A stretch of DNA of 64,000 nucleotides from Fulvia fulva (taxonomy: Eukaryota; Ascomycota; Dothideomycetes; Mycosphaerellales; Mycosphaerellaceae): NCBI RefSeq assembly GCF_020509005.1, contig NC_063016.1:2232001-2296000 (forward strand), read 5' to 3'. The position numbers and the translations under genes are program-made. Below are positions 43,573-54,918 of this stretch, in pieces. The stretch's first letter is position 1. Every line of letters starts with the position of its first letter. Under the pieces are notes generated by a model. That model was not told the origin of the DNA and ran no database searches. It saw only the letters and a list, made by a program, of their open reading frames with translations.

Positions 43573-46500
43573 CTCCTACTTAGGTCGTAAGGCAAGGAAC
43601 GATTGTTCCTACTATACTAGCTATAGCTATCGTACGAAGGTCTAGAACTAGGGACCGGCTAGCGGTTTAGTTAAACTATCTACTACTATCTCCTTAGTAT
43701 AGCAGTACTCTACTTTAATCTTCCTCTACTACTAGAGGTGCCTAATATAGTTATAGGCAATATCAATGTGCTTAGATCTTTCGTAGATATAGGCGTCCTT
43801 AACTAAGGTTAGAGCCGCCTAGTTATCCCCTATAAGGCGTACTAGTCTTAGTTCGTCGACGGTGCTCTTATCGGCTAGGACTATTAGTTAGAAAGAGCAG
43901 TCTCCTACTAGCCCCGGGCAGTTCATCTCTCGGAGGATAGCCGCTAGGAACTAGGATTGTTTCGCGGCGGCGTTTATCGCTATAAACTCTACCTCTATAG
44001 TAGAGGTTACTATAGACTTTTGCTTCTTACTTATCTAGGATATAGGCGTACCGTATACTAGCTAGACATGTCCTAGAATTAAGACCCTATCTACTCGATC
44101 TATCGCGTAGTCAGAGTCTAAGTATCCGGTTAGAGCACCGCTACTACGTCTAAACATTAACCCTAGGTCGGGGAACGACCTTAGGTATCTCGAGACCTTC
44201 TTTAGTGCTTTTATATGCCGCTTTGTTAGATCCGCGACATATATACTAGTTCCCCCGAGTAGGAAGGCTAGGTCCGGTCTCGTTATAGTTATTAGCTATA
44301 TCTAGGTCCTATTATCGCTCTAGTAGTCATCCTTACTATATCCCTCGTCGTTCGGGGCTATAGGATAGAGATTATTGTAACTATCTATTAGTAAGAGTGT
44401 TAGGCTTGCCTTTTCTTTTGCTATGTCTATTCTAGTAAGGGCCTTACGGATATAATAGCCCTAGTTAAGTTTTAGGGTACCGTTACGCCTATCGCGAGTA
44501 ATCTTTAGTCCTAGTAGTTTCTCCGGTTCCCCGAGATCCTAGATCTTAAAGTATTACGCGAACTGCTTCTTAAACTATTAGATATCGGCTAACCTTAGTA
44601 CTATAATAGGTATATCGTCTATATAGATAAGTAGCATAATGTCTCTCTTAGTATAAGTTAGGAGACATAGGTCTACCTCGGACTAGTAGAATCCTATTTT
44701 GACTAACGTAGCTATATAGAGCTTTTTCTAGTCTCTAGCTACCTACTTTAGGCCGTAGAGACTCCGGAGTACCTTAAGGACCGTATTCGGTAGGGTTTCG
44801 ACTCCTAGTAGGGGCTTTATATAGATGTCTTCGGCTATTTATATAGATGTCTTCGGCTAGGTAGCTTTAGGTAAACGCATTATTAACGTCGACCTAGTAT
44901 ATCTCGAGATCCCGCTCGTAAACTACTGCTATAAAGACCCTTAGGGTGTTATAGCGTACTATAGGTACGAATGTCTCTTCGAAGTTAACGCCGAATTTCT
45001 ATAAAAACCCTTTTACGACAAGTCTTGCCTTAAACTTTTCGATTGCTCCGCTAACAAGTCTCTTTACGTTAAAGACCTACTTAGAGGTGACTATATTCGC
45101 CCCCCTTAAAGCGATAGCCGTTTCCTAGGTATTATTACCTAATAACGAGAGCAGCTTAGTATCGATAGCGTCCTTCTATAAGTGGCCCTATTTAGGATCC
45201 CCTACCGTAGCCTTATATATCTTCGGGATAGGTACTTCCTATTAGTAGGCGATACCGGGTCCGAATATAGTAAAGGCGTGTTCTTAGACTTCGTCGAACA
45301 GTTCCTCTACCGTAGCTATAAATATACGTTCGTTAGTATCGGTAAGTCTATTGTTCACCTAGGGTAGTTAGTAGAATAAAGCTATTATAGCTTTATAGTG
45401 CTTAGCCTTATAGTCCTAGTCCTAGCCGTAGTTATCGTTAGGATCCCTAGTCCTTTTCCTCCGGACGATTAGTTCCGGTAGCTTCGGGGTTTCCTCGATC
45501 TTCTTATAGTCCGTAATATTATCTAGTCTACCGGGAAGTTGAATATAGAGCGGTCTTAAGACAGTTAGTCCTTTGTCCTTAGCTATAGCGGGTTCGGTCT
45601 CTACGTAGGGAGCGGGGATTAGCTAGGTCGGTTCTTCTATAGAGGAGTTACTCTCGTTAGGCCTAGGTATTATACTACCCGAGGATCGTAAGATTGCTAT
45701 CGGGGCATCCGCTAGTCGCTATAGTAGTAGTCGCGAGACCGCCGGTAGTCGACCGACTAGCCTTGGTTTAGGTACCTTACTAGGTTAGTTCGTAAAGGAG
45801 ATACCTAAATCTAGATCTCCCCCCTTCTCGTTTTCGAACTAATCTACTTGGCTATACTGCCTAATAGCTCGTATATCTAGCTCCTAGAACAACTATTACT
45901 TAGTCGATTGACCGTATCTAACGAAAATAGCTTCCTTACCCCGGTTTATTAACTTATCCTATCGTAGCCCTTTTAGATATAATTTCGGTTCTACGTAAAC
46001 TACTACCCTATAACCCTATACTCTTAGGTGATCCACCGTCGGTACTTTGCTAGTAAATGCTTCTTCCGGCGAAAGTTAGACACCGTTAAGTAACGGTCCG
46101 TTTAGTAGTAGGTTACGTATAACCGCCTATACCTCTAGCGCTTTAGGCTAGAATTCTACCGGTATCCCCGATTCCTTAAGCATTACGCGAATCGCGTTCT
46201 CCGATACCTAGATTAACATTTCTACTACTCCGTTTTGTATAGAGTTATAAGTATCCGTCGTATTATATTAAACCCCTAATTCTTTCTCCTATTCTTTTAG
46301 AACTATTAGTAGCTTAGGTATATTGTCACTCTATACTACTCTTACGTAGCATTTCGATACTTTCTCTATAGTTAGCCGCTATTGTCGTAGTGCTTACGGT
46401 GCGTCGGATTTGTTCTTAAGCGAGATCACCTACTTCTTTCTTAAGAAGTTATCTACGATCTCTAGCTAGTATTTAAAACCTAGCCTAGATGTCGTATTTT

Positions 46501-48309
46501 CGAAGGGTCCGTAGATATCGATAGATATAAGCGCAAGTCTTTCGTTCTTTCGTTCTACGATAGCGCCTTTAAACTTCCGTATATTCGTAATAGAGTATAC
46601 CTTATAGTTATACTCGTCCGGGATAGGAATCGGGTCCTTCTTATTACTTACCCTATAGACATTCCGGAGTAATCCTTTACCTAGGTATACGAATCTTCTA
46701 TACTAAAGCTCCTACTAATCCTTAGTAGTTACCGCTACTAGAGCTTCCTCGTATAATATCTCCGGGGGCCTATTATCTACCTAGTTTAGAGAGTCGGATA
46801 TCGAAGATACTACCGGTACCCCCCCTCGTAGTACTTTTCGTACGATAGGCTTTCCGCTCTTATACCTAAGTATAAAGTTTAGAGGTTCGACATCGAATTG
46901 CTCACTAAACTACCTCTATAAAACTAGATTAACTCCAAGATTAGGAACAAACAAGACTTTCTCTAGCGTAATTTGTTTCCCCGTTAGGCCTTCTATAGTT
47001 ACTATTCCTTTATAGAATATATCTAGGTACCCCCTACCGACTTTAATTACTTTCCTTCTCGCTAGTTTCCTAAGCGATCTAAATAGAGACTTATTGTCAG
47101 TTATGTAAGGAGGCATAGGAGTCTAGTAACTATTTAGAGGCGGGAAACTTGCCTTTTACTTTAGTAGTAGTATAGGCGACTTCGTCGTCGTATATTTCCT
47201 CGGTATCGCTTTCTCGTAAGGTATAGGCTCGTATTGCCTTTGCCTTTATCTTGTTGTTGGATTGGCTTCTCCTATCCTTCTACTGTTTCTTAGACTTCTT
47301 AAGGGCGTTTTAGGCCTTCTCTAGATCCCGGACTAGCTCTTCCTAGGACTTCTTTTCTAGTTACTTCTAGGTATTCTTCTTTTTAACAAACTCCTTTACG
47401 GAATCTAGTTCCGGGCACGATATAACTAGGTAGTTACTATCGTAGATAAAGTAGCCGCTCTTGCCCCCTTACCTCTAGGAGTATAGAGCGGTCTCGCCCT
47501 TACTCTCTTAGATCCGTAATTCGTAGGATTTAAGTAAGGTTATAGCGGATTCCTAGCCTAGGTTTAGCTAGGCTAGGATAGTGTCCCTAGTGCTAGCGTA
47601 GACGTCCGGGAGGCTACTTAGTAGGTGCTTAAACCTCTAGATAGGGTCCTTATAGTAGGTCTCTTTACTGTCTGTTTCGGCAATCTATATAGATAGGTTA
47701 CCTAGATATGTCTACCCTTGTCTAATTGTCTAATTGTCCGGTAGCTTAAACGATACTAGCTGTTTTATAAGCGCTACTACGTATACCTTGTAGACCTTAC
47801 TATACTTCTTCTATAGAAGTTTCTAGATTTCTTTCGTATCTCGTATATTTAAGATTTCTTAGTTATCCTTCTCGGACAAATATACTAAGATAGTATATCT
47901 CGCTATACCGTTCGCCTTCGAAGTGATCTTAGGCGTAACGGATTCTAGGAGATTAGCCGACGAGTCGTCGATAACCTAGAATACCTCCCGGCTTTCGAGA
48001 TAGTCTCGTAGTATAACGAACTAGCGCTTCTAGTTCTTACGAGTAAGGGTAGGGCCGACCTTCCGGGGGCCCTCGTAACTCGTTAAGTCTTCTATAGCGA
48101 AGGTAGCCTTAGATATATAGCAAGCTCTACTTAACTACGGTAGTTAGAATAAGCTTAGACTCCCTAAGTCTATTAGTAGCGTTCCGTATAGTAGACTCCC
48201 CGAGTCTATTAGTACGTTACCGTACGGATTCCGGGTATAGGGTATAATACCCTACGTCGTACTTCCTTAGTATATCGATGTCCTATTAAGCAAACCCGGG
48301 CTTATAACC

Positions 48310-48399
48310 TATTAAACAGGTATAGTATATATATATACGGAAGTTAGGACACGTAATAGGGAAGGAGGAAGGACTAATATAGTATACGAAGGTATATAG
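48310..48399 (-). repeat. Copia LTR, right copy (5' LTR), first piece
   Basis: Matches the first 90 bp of the left LTR, with its start changed to TATTAAACAGG by a G-to-A change. It is cut by LINE B after TACGAAGGTATATAG. Confidence 0.9.
48385..48399. repeat. Target-site duplication of LINE B, left copy (15 bp)
   Basis: TACGAAGGTATATAG here and at 58333-58347. The unbroken form occurs once in the left Copia LTR, which confirms the insertion. Confidence 0.92.
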
Positions 48400-49671
48400 A
48401 TAGATAGATAGATAGATAGATTTGTCATTCCCCTATTCTAGGACCCTATCCGGCCTATATAGGTATATATCTATTGTTATATATAAAGGGAAACCCGAAT
48501 AGGTGAAAACCCTTCCCGCCCCCGACTACTCCTTATCTAGTTTAGCTTTCCCTCTAAACGTACGTAGTCTATATTACTACCCCGTTAGCCCCCGCTCCTA
48601 GCCGGTCTCGTCGCGCTACGTCGTGTCCTCTCTTCCTATACTACTCCTACTAGGCGGTACTGTTCTAGCTAGCCCTTCTCTAGTATCTAGTTCGTAATAC
48701 GCCGTAGGTCCTTAGCGTTATTAAGAAGTGCCCTAATCGTCCGGTTCCTCGCCTTTACTATCTACTCCCCCCTTCCTAGCGACTACCTCGGACAGACGAG
48801 GAGTACGTGCCGTACGTTCTAGGAGCGATAGCCGTAGGGGCAGCTAGTATTCGTGTATCCTAGAACCTTCCTCTATAATAGGTACCCCTAGAGGCCGATA
48901 TGTTCGCTTTGTAGTTAGGTTGCTATACTACTCTATACCCTCGTAAGGCGGTAGTAGATAAGCTTCGGGGGGTGCTTAACCGCGGATTTTGTAGCTGACT
49001 ATTCCTTAGGTTATCCCGCTAGCTAAGGGCGTCTACTATACCCTATAACCTAGTTGTTCCACCTCTCTTTCTATAGTTGCTCTATAAACAATTTCTTACC
49101 TTCCTATTATATTACTAGCTATTCGTCCCTTACCCGGTAGTTCGGCTCGTTTCCGGGTCGAATGCCTCTATACGCTAGTACTAATTCGCGGGCCCTTACG
49201 ACTACACTAGCGATGACCTTCTATACTAGGTACTATGTCGACTTGCCTAAGTAGGAGGTCCGTAGTCCCTAGATATATAGGTCGATCGGCGGTATAGCGG
49301 TCTTATACTTAAGCATCCTTATTAGTATCGACTTATATGCCCCGGTGACCTTCCTTAGGCATTAGTTTTAGATCTTCGCTAGCGGCGCGACGAGTCCCTT
49401 CGATAGGTAGGCCCTCTCGCCTAAGGACTACACTTGGCTACTATAGGTAAGGACTGGCCGTATAATAGCCGTATATAGAAGTCGTGACTGCCGGAAGTCC
49501 GCCCCCTATATAGACGTAGTGAGCCTCTAGTATAATGCTATATTCTGTTTAGCTTTCCGTAATATTGCCTATACGTGCTTCCTCTACCGTAGCGCCGGGT
49601 CTACCTATAGTCCGAGGATCCTGAGCTGATTTACCGGGTTAGTCGTATGCCCCTATATCTAGATAGAAGCT

Positions 49672-49685
49672 TATATATTATAGAA
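49672..49685. repeat. Target-site duplication of LINE C, left copy (14 bp)
   Basis: TATATATTATAGAA here and at 54653-54666. The corresponding sequence in the intact LINE reads GCATATTGTGGAA (reverse complement), so the duplicated target was already RIP-altered when LINE C landed. Confidence 0.92.
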
Positions 49686-49896
49686 ATTGACGGAATCATC
49701 GATCTCTGCGCCAAAACACGACACATTCGAAAGCTCTTATCAAGGCCATTCCAACGATATAAAAAGCAGGCCACTGCCCCTAGGACTGAGGGAGTTCTAC
49801 CCCATTCAATCTGGACAGCTTGAAGCTCTCTTCACCCTGTTTCTTCAGCTCCAAACGCCGCGGAGGTGCCTAGCTACATTAGGCAACTCCTAGGCA

Positions 49897-51174
49897 ATGG
49901 CAGCCCAGGCTACGGTACTAACGGCGCCTACGGCCCTACAGGCGAAGCCCCCCCAAGACAACTGGCAGCAACTTATAGAGGACGCAAAAAGCATGGAAAC
50001 TAACGATCAGCTCCCTTACCGGTCTCTACAGGTAATGATCACTCAGCTACGCACGGCGCTTGTACTGTCGTATCACCGAGGGCAACAAGAAATGAGGACG
50101 ACGTCCCAGGCGATTAGCAAGGCCACCCGGAATCAACACCCCCATAGCTGGGCATCGGTCGCGGCATCGATACCAGGCCCCCGCCCAACGCACGATGCAG
50201 TTACGATCCGCATTGCAGCAAAGGAAGACCAGGCCGAAGTTGCGAAGCTATCGAACAAGGAGCTCGCCCAACGAATTAACCAACCAGGGGTGGTCGCAGT
50301 GAACCAACAGTCTAACGGCACCCTACAGATCTATACTAGCTCTGCTACTGCTAGGAGGCACCTAGAGGCACAGCCACAGTGGGCATCTAAGGTTGCGGCA
50401 TCAGCGAAGGTCTCAACGAAACAATTCACGATCCTAGTCCACGACATGCCTAAGGAGTTTGACCCAACCAACCAGGGTCACCTACGCGCTCTCCAAGAGG
50501 ACAACCCGGTCACTCTTAACTCTCCAATCCAGAAGGCGACTTGGCTCCATAGGAAATGGCCAGAAGGCAAGAAGGCCTCGGCGCTAATAGTATGGCTACA
50601 AGACGCGAAAGCGGCGGATCTAGCGATAGAACAAGGCCTGGTCTGGCAATACAGCCTCAAGACAGTAGAAAAGCACTCCTCATCCTTTCGTGTCCTCCAA
50701 TGCTTCAAATGCCAACAGTATGGACACCAAACCTACACGTGCACAAACAAGCAGGCCTGCTCGAACTGTGCAGGAGACCATATGTCTAGGGACTGTACAT
50801 CGACTACGAGACGGTGCGCGAACTGTCCGGGGCACCACCCATCGTATAGTGCGGAATGCCCACAGCGGAAACTAGCGAAAAACAAGGCAATCACAAACAG
50901 AACCGTCGCCCCAAGATTCTACGGCGACCGTGAGGCTAGCCCACACCGGAACCAACTAGCGGCGGTCGGGCACAAGCGCCCTAGGGCCGAGAACGATGTA
51001 AAGGATGCGCAGCCTAGGGCGTACGGGAGGCCACGTGCTCTGCTAGCTGCGGCGAGGGAATCTAACCAGGCCCGGCTCCCCTTTAGTACACAGCCGATAG
51101 GCGTAGACCAGGACGCACAGGGCAGTAGGACACAGGACGATACAGAGGAAATGATTGTCGATGCCGATGACTAG
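49897..51174 (+). CDS. LINE C ORF1, gag-like RNA-binding protein
   Basis: 425 aa from ATG 49897 to TAG 51174. The central region (TIRIAAKEDQAEVAKLSNKE; KVSTKQFTILVHDMPKEF) is shared with LINE A ORF1. Three zinc knuckles sit at about residues 267-325: CFKCQQYGHQTYTC, CSNCAGDHMSRDC and CANCPGHHPSYSAEC. The C-terminus is Arg/Ala-rich, then acidic. It should bind the element RNA and act as nucleic-acid chaperone. The stop lies 8 nt into ORF2 (ATGACTAG at 51167-51174), so ORF2 is probably translated by reinitiation or frameshift. Confidence 0.92.
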   Translation: MAAQATVLTAPTALQAKPPQDNWQQLIEDAKSMETNDQLPYRSLQVMITQLRTALVLSYHRGQQEMRTTSQAISKATRNQHPHSWASVAASIPGPRPTHDAVTIRIAAKEDQAEVAKLSNKELAQRINQPGVVAVNQQSNGTLQIYTSSATARRHLEAQPQWASKVAASAKVSTKQFTILVHDMPKEFDPTNQGHLRALQEDNPVTLNSPIQKATWLHRKWPEGKKASALIVWLQDAKAADLAIEQGLVWQYSLKTVEKHSSSFRVLQCFKCQQYGHQTYTCTNKQACSNCAGDHMSRDCTSTTRRCANCPGHHPSYSAECPQRKLAKNKAITNRTVAPRFYGDREASPHRNQLAAVGHKRPRAENDVKDAQPRAYGRPRALLAAARESNQARLPFSTQPIGVDQDAQGSRTQDDTEEMIVDADD

Positions 51175-54100
51175 CCTCGACACGCTTAGCATCATCCAGT
51201 ATAACGTCAACCATAGCAAGGATATAGTCCAGAACCATTTCCTACACGAGGCGGACCCGCGCGTCCACCACGTCCTTGCAATCCAGGAGCCATGGATTAA
51301 CCCGCACTATAAGAGACCAACGACCTGCAAGTCACCAGGCTACACGACATGCCTACGAGGCGACGGCAGACCCCGCACGTGCTTCTATGTCAGCAAGGAC
51401 ATACTAGAATCCGACTGGGAGGTAGTGTACTACGCAGACGAAGAAGGCGGGGGCGATATTACCTCCCTCCACGTGGGTAGCACCTGGATACACAACCTAT
51501 ACATGCAACCGCCAGCCTCGAGGTCTAGCCGCGACCTAGGGGTCTGCAGACACCTAGACAGTGCGCTCAAGAGACAAGGGTGCCACATCGTAGTAGGAGA
51601 CTTCAACATACACCACCCTTCCTGGGAAAGCCTTATGCAGCCGCACCCTATAGCCGACGAAGTACTCGACTTGATGGCGAGCAACGCAATTGCCCTCAAT
51701 ACCCCGAAGGACCTGGGCACCTGGAAGAGAGGGGGACTCCAAGGCACGATCGACCTCTCCTGGATCTCAGATAGCCACTACCACACGGTAACCTACTGTG
51801 GGATCGAACATGAACTCGAGGCGTCGTCAGACCACATGCCAGTCAGGACCTCTATTGCGACACAGATACAACGCACACCAGCGAGAACCCCTAAGCCAAA
51901 CTGGGGAAAGGCCCACTGGGCCAACATCCAGGCGTACCTCGATGACTCCAAGAGGCTAGTCCAGATCGCGCAGCAGCAATACAACAGTAAAGACGAGATA
52001 GACGAAGCAGTCCAGGGGTTGACAGACGAAATAAGAAAAGCGACCTCACTCCACGTTCCGCTTGCCCAACCAACGACATGGTCCAAACCATACTGGACGC
52101 CGGAGTGCACTGCGGTAGTAAGAGAAGCAAGGAGAGCCCGCCGGGTGTGGACGAGCAGCCATAGCGAGGAGGCCTGGAACGTATACAGGGAGGCATGCCA
52201 ACAGAAGAAAGCCATAATACGGAGGGAGAAAGCAGTCGGCTGGAGGGCCACAGTGGAAGAAATCGCCGGCAAGCCAGAGAGGATGTGGAAGCTAGCGAAA
52301 TGGGCCCGACAGGACCCTACACAGGGCCCCTCCTTCTCTATCCCAGCGCTACAATCGCCTAGTGGCCCGGTTAGCGACCCCGAGGCCAAGGCGCGTCTAC
52401 TGGCTAGCAAGTTCTTCCCACCCCCAGTCGAGGCTGATCTAAGCGACATAAACAGCTCTACTCCCCTAGCCCCTAGCATCGCGGTCCAACAGGAGGTGTC
52501 CGAGGGAGAAGTTGCCGCTATACTAAGGAAGTTGCCGGCGAAGAAAGCCCCGGGGCCGGATGGGATCCCAAACGAGCTACTAAAGAAGTGTAGAGATCAA
52601 CTAGCCCCAGCAGTTGCAGCGATCTTCAACGCCTGCCTACAGACCGGATACCACCCGATAGCTTTTAAACAATCGACGACAGTGGTCCTACGCAAGCCGC
52701 AGAAGGAAGACTATACGCAGGTGAAGTCGTACCGCCCAATTGCGCTCCTTAACACTCTTGGGAAGGCGCTTGAGAAGCTGGTTGCAACGAGACTCTCCGA
52801 GGCGGCAGAGGAACACTCCCTACTCCCGGACACCCAGATGGGTGCGCGCCCACAGCGATCGACGCTATCCGCGATGGAACTTATCACCTCTCAGGTAAAG
52901 GCCATCTGGTATAAGAATAGGGACAAGGTGGCTTCCTTACTTAGCCTAGACATATCGGGAGCCTTCGACTACGTGTTATACCCGCGGCTACTCTACATCC
53001 TAAGGTCGAAGGGACTCCCTAAGTGGCTTGTCAACTTCGTACGGTCCTACCTCCAAAACCGCAGTACGTCGATCCTGGTCGGCCAGTACAGAAGCCCATT
53101 TCAAGCAGTCCACACTGGAATCCCGCAAGGCTCAACGCTAGCACCTATTCTGTTCCTCTTCTTTATGGCGACGCTGCTCCCAGCCCTAGAATCCCAGAAC
53201 ACCGCTGCGAGCGGCTTCGTAGACGACACAAACATCCTAGCGTGGTCTTCCTCGACTGAGGAGAACTGTAGGCTACTAGAAGAGAAGCACAAGATCTGCG
53301 AGGACTGGGCTAGGAGGCACGGGGCTCGGTTTGCCCCAGAAAAGTACAATCTGATACACTTTACGCGCCGGCCACGGTTCCACAATATGCAAGCTTCTAT
53401 CCAGATACAGGGGCACACGACTAACCCGGCAAATCAGCTCAGGATCCTCGGACTATGGGTGGACCCGGCGCTACGGTGGAGGAAGCACGTACAGGCAATA
53501 TTACGGAAAGCTGAACAGAATATGGCATCATGCCAGAGGCTCACTGCGTCCACATGGGGGGCGGACTTCCGGCAGTCACGACTTCTATATACGGCTATTG
53601 TACGGCCAGTCCTTACCTATGGCAGCCAAGTGTGGTCCTTAGGCGAGAGGGCCTGCCCATCGAAGGGACTCGTCGCGCCGCTAGCGAAGATCCAAAACCA
53701 ATGCCTAAGGAAGGTCACCGGGGCATATAAGTCGACACCAACGAGGATGCTTGAGCACGAGACCGCTATACCGCCGATCGACCTATACATCCAGGGACTA
53801 CGGACCTCCTACTTAGGCAAGTCGGCACAGTACCCAGTACAGAAGGTCATCGCCAGTGCAGTCGCAAGGGCCCGCGAATCAGTACCAGCGCATAAGGGCA
53901 TTCGACCCGGAAACGAGCCGAACTACCGGGCAAGGGACGAACAGCTAGCAACACAATGGGAAGGTGAGAAATCGTTTGTAGAGCAACTATGGAAAGAGAG
54001 GTGGAACAACCAGGTTGTAGGGCATAGTGGACGCCCTCAGCCAGCGGGACAACCTAAGGAATGGTCAGCTACAAAATCCGCGGTCAAGCACCCCCCGAAG

Positions 54101-54478
54101 CTCATCCACTACCGCCTTACGAGGGCACAGAGTAGCATAGCAACCCAACTGCGAAGCGAACACATCGGCCTCCAGGGGTACCTATCATGGAGGAAGGTCC
54201 CAGGATACACGAATACTAGCTGCCCCTGCGGCTATCGCTCCCAGAACGTACGGCACGCACTCCTCGTCTGTCCGAGGTGGTCGCTAGGAAGGGGGGAGTG
54301 GATGGTAAAGGCGAGGAACCGGACGATTGGGGCACTTCTTAACAACGCTGAAGACCTACGGCGCATTACGAACTGGATACTAGAGAAGGGCTGGCTAGAA
54401 CAGTACCGCCTAGTAGGAGCAGTGCAGGAAGAGAGGACACGACGCAGCGCGACGAGACCGGCTAGGAGCGGGGGCTAA
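51167..54478 (+). CDS. LINE C ORF2, AP-type endonuclease plus reverse transcriptase
   Basis: 1,103 aa from ATG 51167 (another ATG six bases earlier, 51161) to TAA 54478. Residues 1-230 are an exonuclease-endonuclease-phosphatase domain (IIQYNVNHSKD, AIQEPWINP, VGDFNIHHPSW, SSDHMPV) that nicks target DNA. Residues about 445-760 are reverse transcriptase (KKAPGPDGIPNELLK, SYRPIALLNTLGKALEKL, SLDISGAFD, GIPQGSTLAPILFLF, catalytic FVDD at 684-687). A C-terminal CCHC (CPCGYRSQNVRHALLVC, about 1018-1034) follows. I see no RNase H motif between them, although some Tad-group LINEs have one. All catalytic motifs are intact. Confidence 0.93.
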   Translation: MTSLDTLSIIQYNVNHSKDIVQNHFLHEADPRVHHVLAIQEPWINPHYKRPTTCKSPGYTTCLRGDGRPRTCFYVSKDILESDWEVVYYADEEGGGDITSLHVGSTWIHNLYMQPPASRSSRDLGVCRHLDSALKRQGCHIVVGDFNIHHPSWESLMQPHPIADEVLDLMASNAIALNTPKDLGTWKRGGLQGTIDLSWISDSHYHTVTYCGIEHELEASSDHMPVRTSIATQIQRTPARTPKPNWGKAHWANIQAYLDDSKRLVQIAQQQYNSKDEIDEAVQGLTDEIRKATSLHVPLAQPTTWSKPYWTPECTAVVREARRARRVWTSSHSEEAWNVYREACQQKKAIIRREKAVGWRATVEEIAGKPERMWKLAKWARQDPTQGPSFSIPALQSPSGPVSDPEAKARLLASKFFPPPVEADLSDINSSTPLAPSIAVQQEVSEGEVAAILRKLPAKKAPGPDGIPNELLKKCRDQLAPAVAAIFNACLQTGYHPIAFKQSTTVVLRKPQKEDYTQVKSYRPIALLNTLGKALEKLVATRLSEAAEEHSLLPDTQMGARPQRSTLSAMELITSQVKAIWYKNRDKVASLLSLDISGAFDYVLYPRLLYILRSKGLPKWLVNFVRSYLQNRSTSILVGQYRSPFQAVHTGIPQGSTLAPILFLFFMATLLPALESQNTAASGFVDDTNILAWSSSTEENCRLLEEKHKICEDWARRHGARFAPEKYNLIHFTRRPRFHNMQASIQIQGHTTNPANQLRILGLWVDPALRWRKHVQAILRKAEQNMASCQRLTASTWGADFRQSRLLYTAIVRPVLTYGSQVWSLGERACPSKGLVAPLAKIQNQCLRKVTGAYKSTPTRMLEHETAIPPIDLYIQGLRTSYLGKSAQYPVQKVIASAVARARESVPAHKGIRPGNEPNYRARDEQLATQWEGEKSFVEQLWKERWNNQVVGHSGRPQPAGQPKEWSATKSAVKHPPKLIHYRLTRAQSSIATQLRSEHIGLQGYLSWRKVPGYTNTSCPCGYRSQNVRHALLVCPRWSLGRGEWMVKARNRTIGALLNNAEDLRRITNWILEKGWLEQYRLVGAVQEERTRRSATRPARSGG

Positions 54479-54652
54479 CGGGGTAGTGACATGGACTACG
54501 TACGTTCAGAGGGAAAGCTAATCTAGACAAGGAGTAGTCGGGGGCGGGAAGGGTTTTCACCTATTCGGGTTTCCCTTTGTACATAACAATAGATATATAC
54601 CTGCATAGGCCGGATAGGGTCCTAGAACAGGGGAATGACAAATCTATCTATC

Positions 54653-54666
54653 TATATATTATAGAA
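54653..54666. repeat. Target-site duplication of LINE C, right copy (14 bp)
   Basis: Identical to 49672-49685. LINE B sequence resumes directly after it (CCGTGGCCGGCGCG). Confidence 0.92.
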
Positions 54667-54918
54667 CCGTGGCCGGCGCGTAAAGTGTATCAGATTGTAC
54701 TTTTCTAGGGCAAACCGAGCCCCGTGCCTCCTAGCCTAGTCCTCGTAGATCTTGTGCTTCTCTTCTAGTAGCCTACAGTTCTCCTTAGTCGAGGAAGACT
54801 ACGCTAGGATGTTTATGTCGTCTACGAAGCCGCTCGTAGCGGTGTTCTAGGATTCTAGGGCTAGGAGTAGCGTCGCTATAAAGAAGAGGAACAGAATAGG
54901 TACTAGCGTTAAGCCTTA

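Larger units (their letters stand above)
49686..54652 (+). mobile_element. LINE C: intact Tad1-like non-LTR retrotransposon, probably competent
   Basis: This 4,967-bp element has both ORFs open, flanked by a perfect 14-bp duplication. Order: a 211-bp leader, ORF1, ORF2 overlapping ORF1 by a few bases, a 3' region of about 170 bp and a TCTA-repeat tail. Unlike its surroundings it keeps CpA and TpG dinucleotides. It sits inside LINE B, a dead inverted copy of the same family. It is the only element in the window with no visible disabling change. Confidence 0.94.

Noticed and set aside
48400..48420. TAGA/TCTA repeat as a CRISPR or regulatory array
   Set aside because: It is the 3' tail of LINE B read on the opposite strand, next to its target duplication.
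49687..49893. A 68-aa protein in the LINE C leader
   Set aside because: It has no ATG and no similarity; it is the 5' leader read in one frame.
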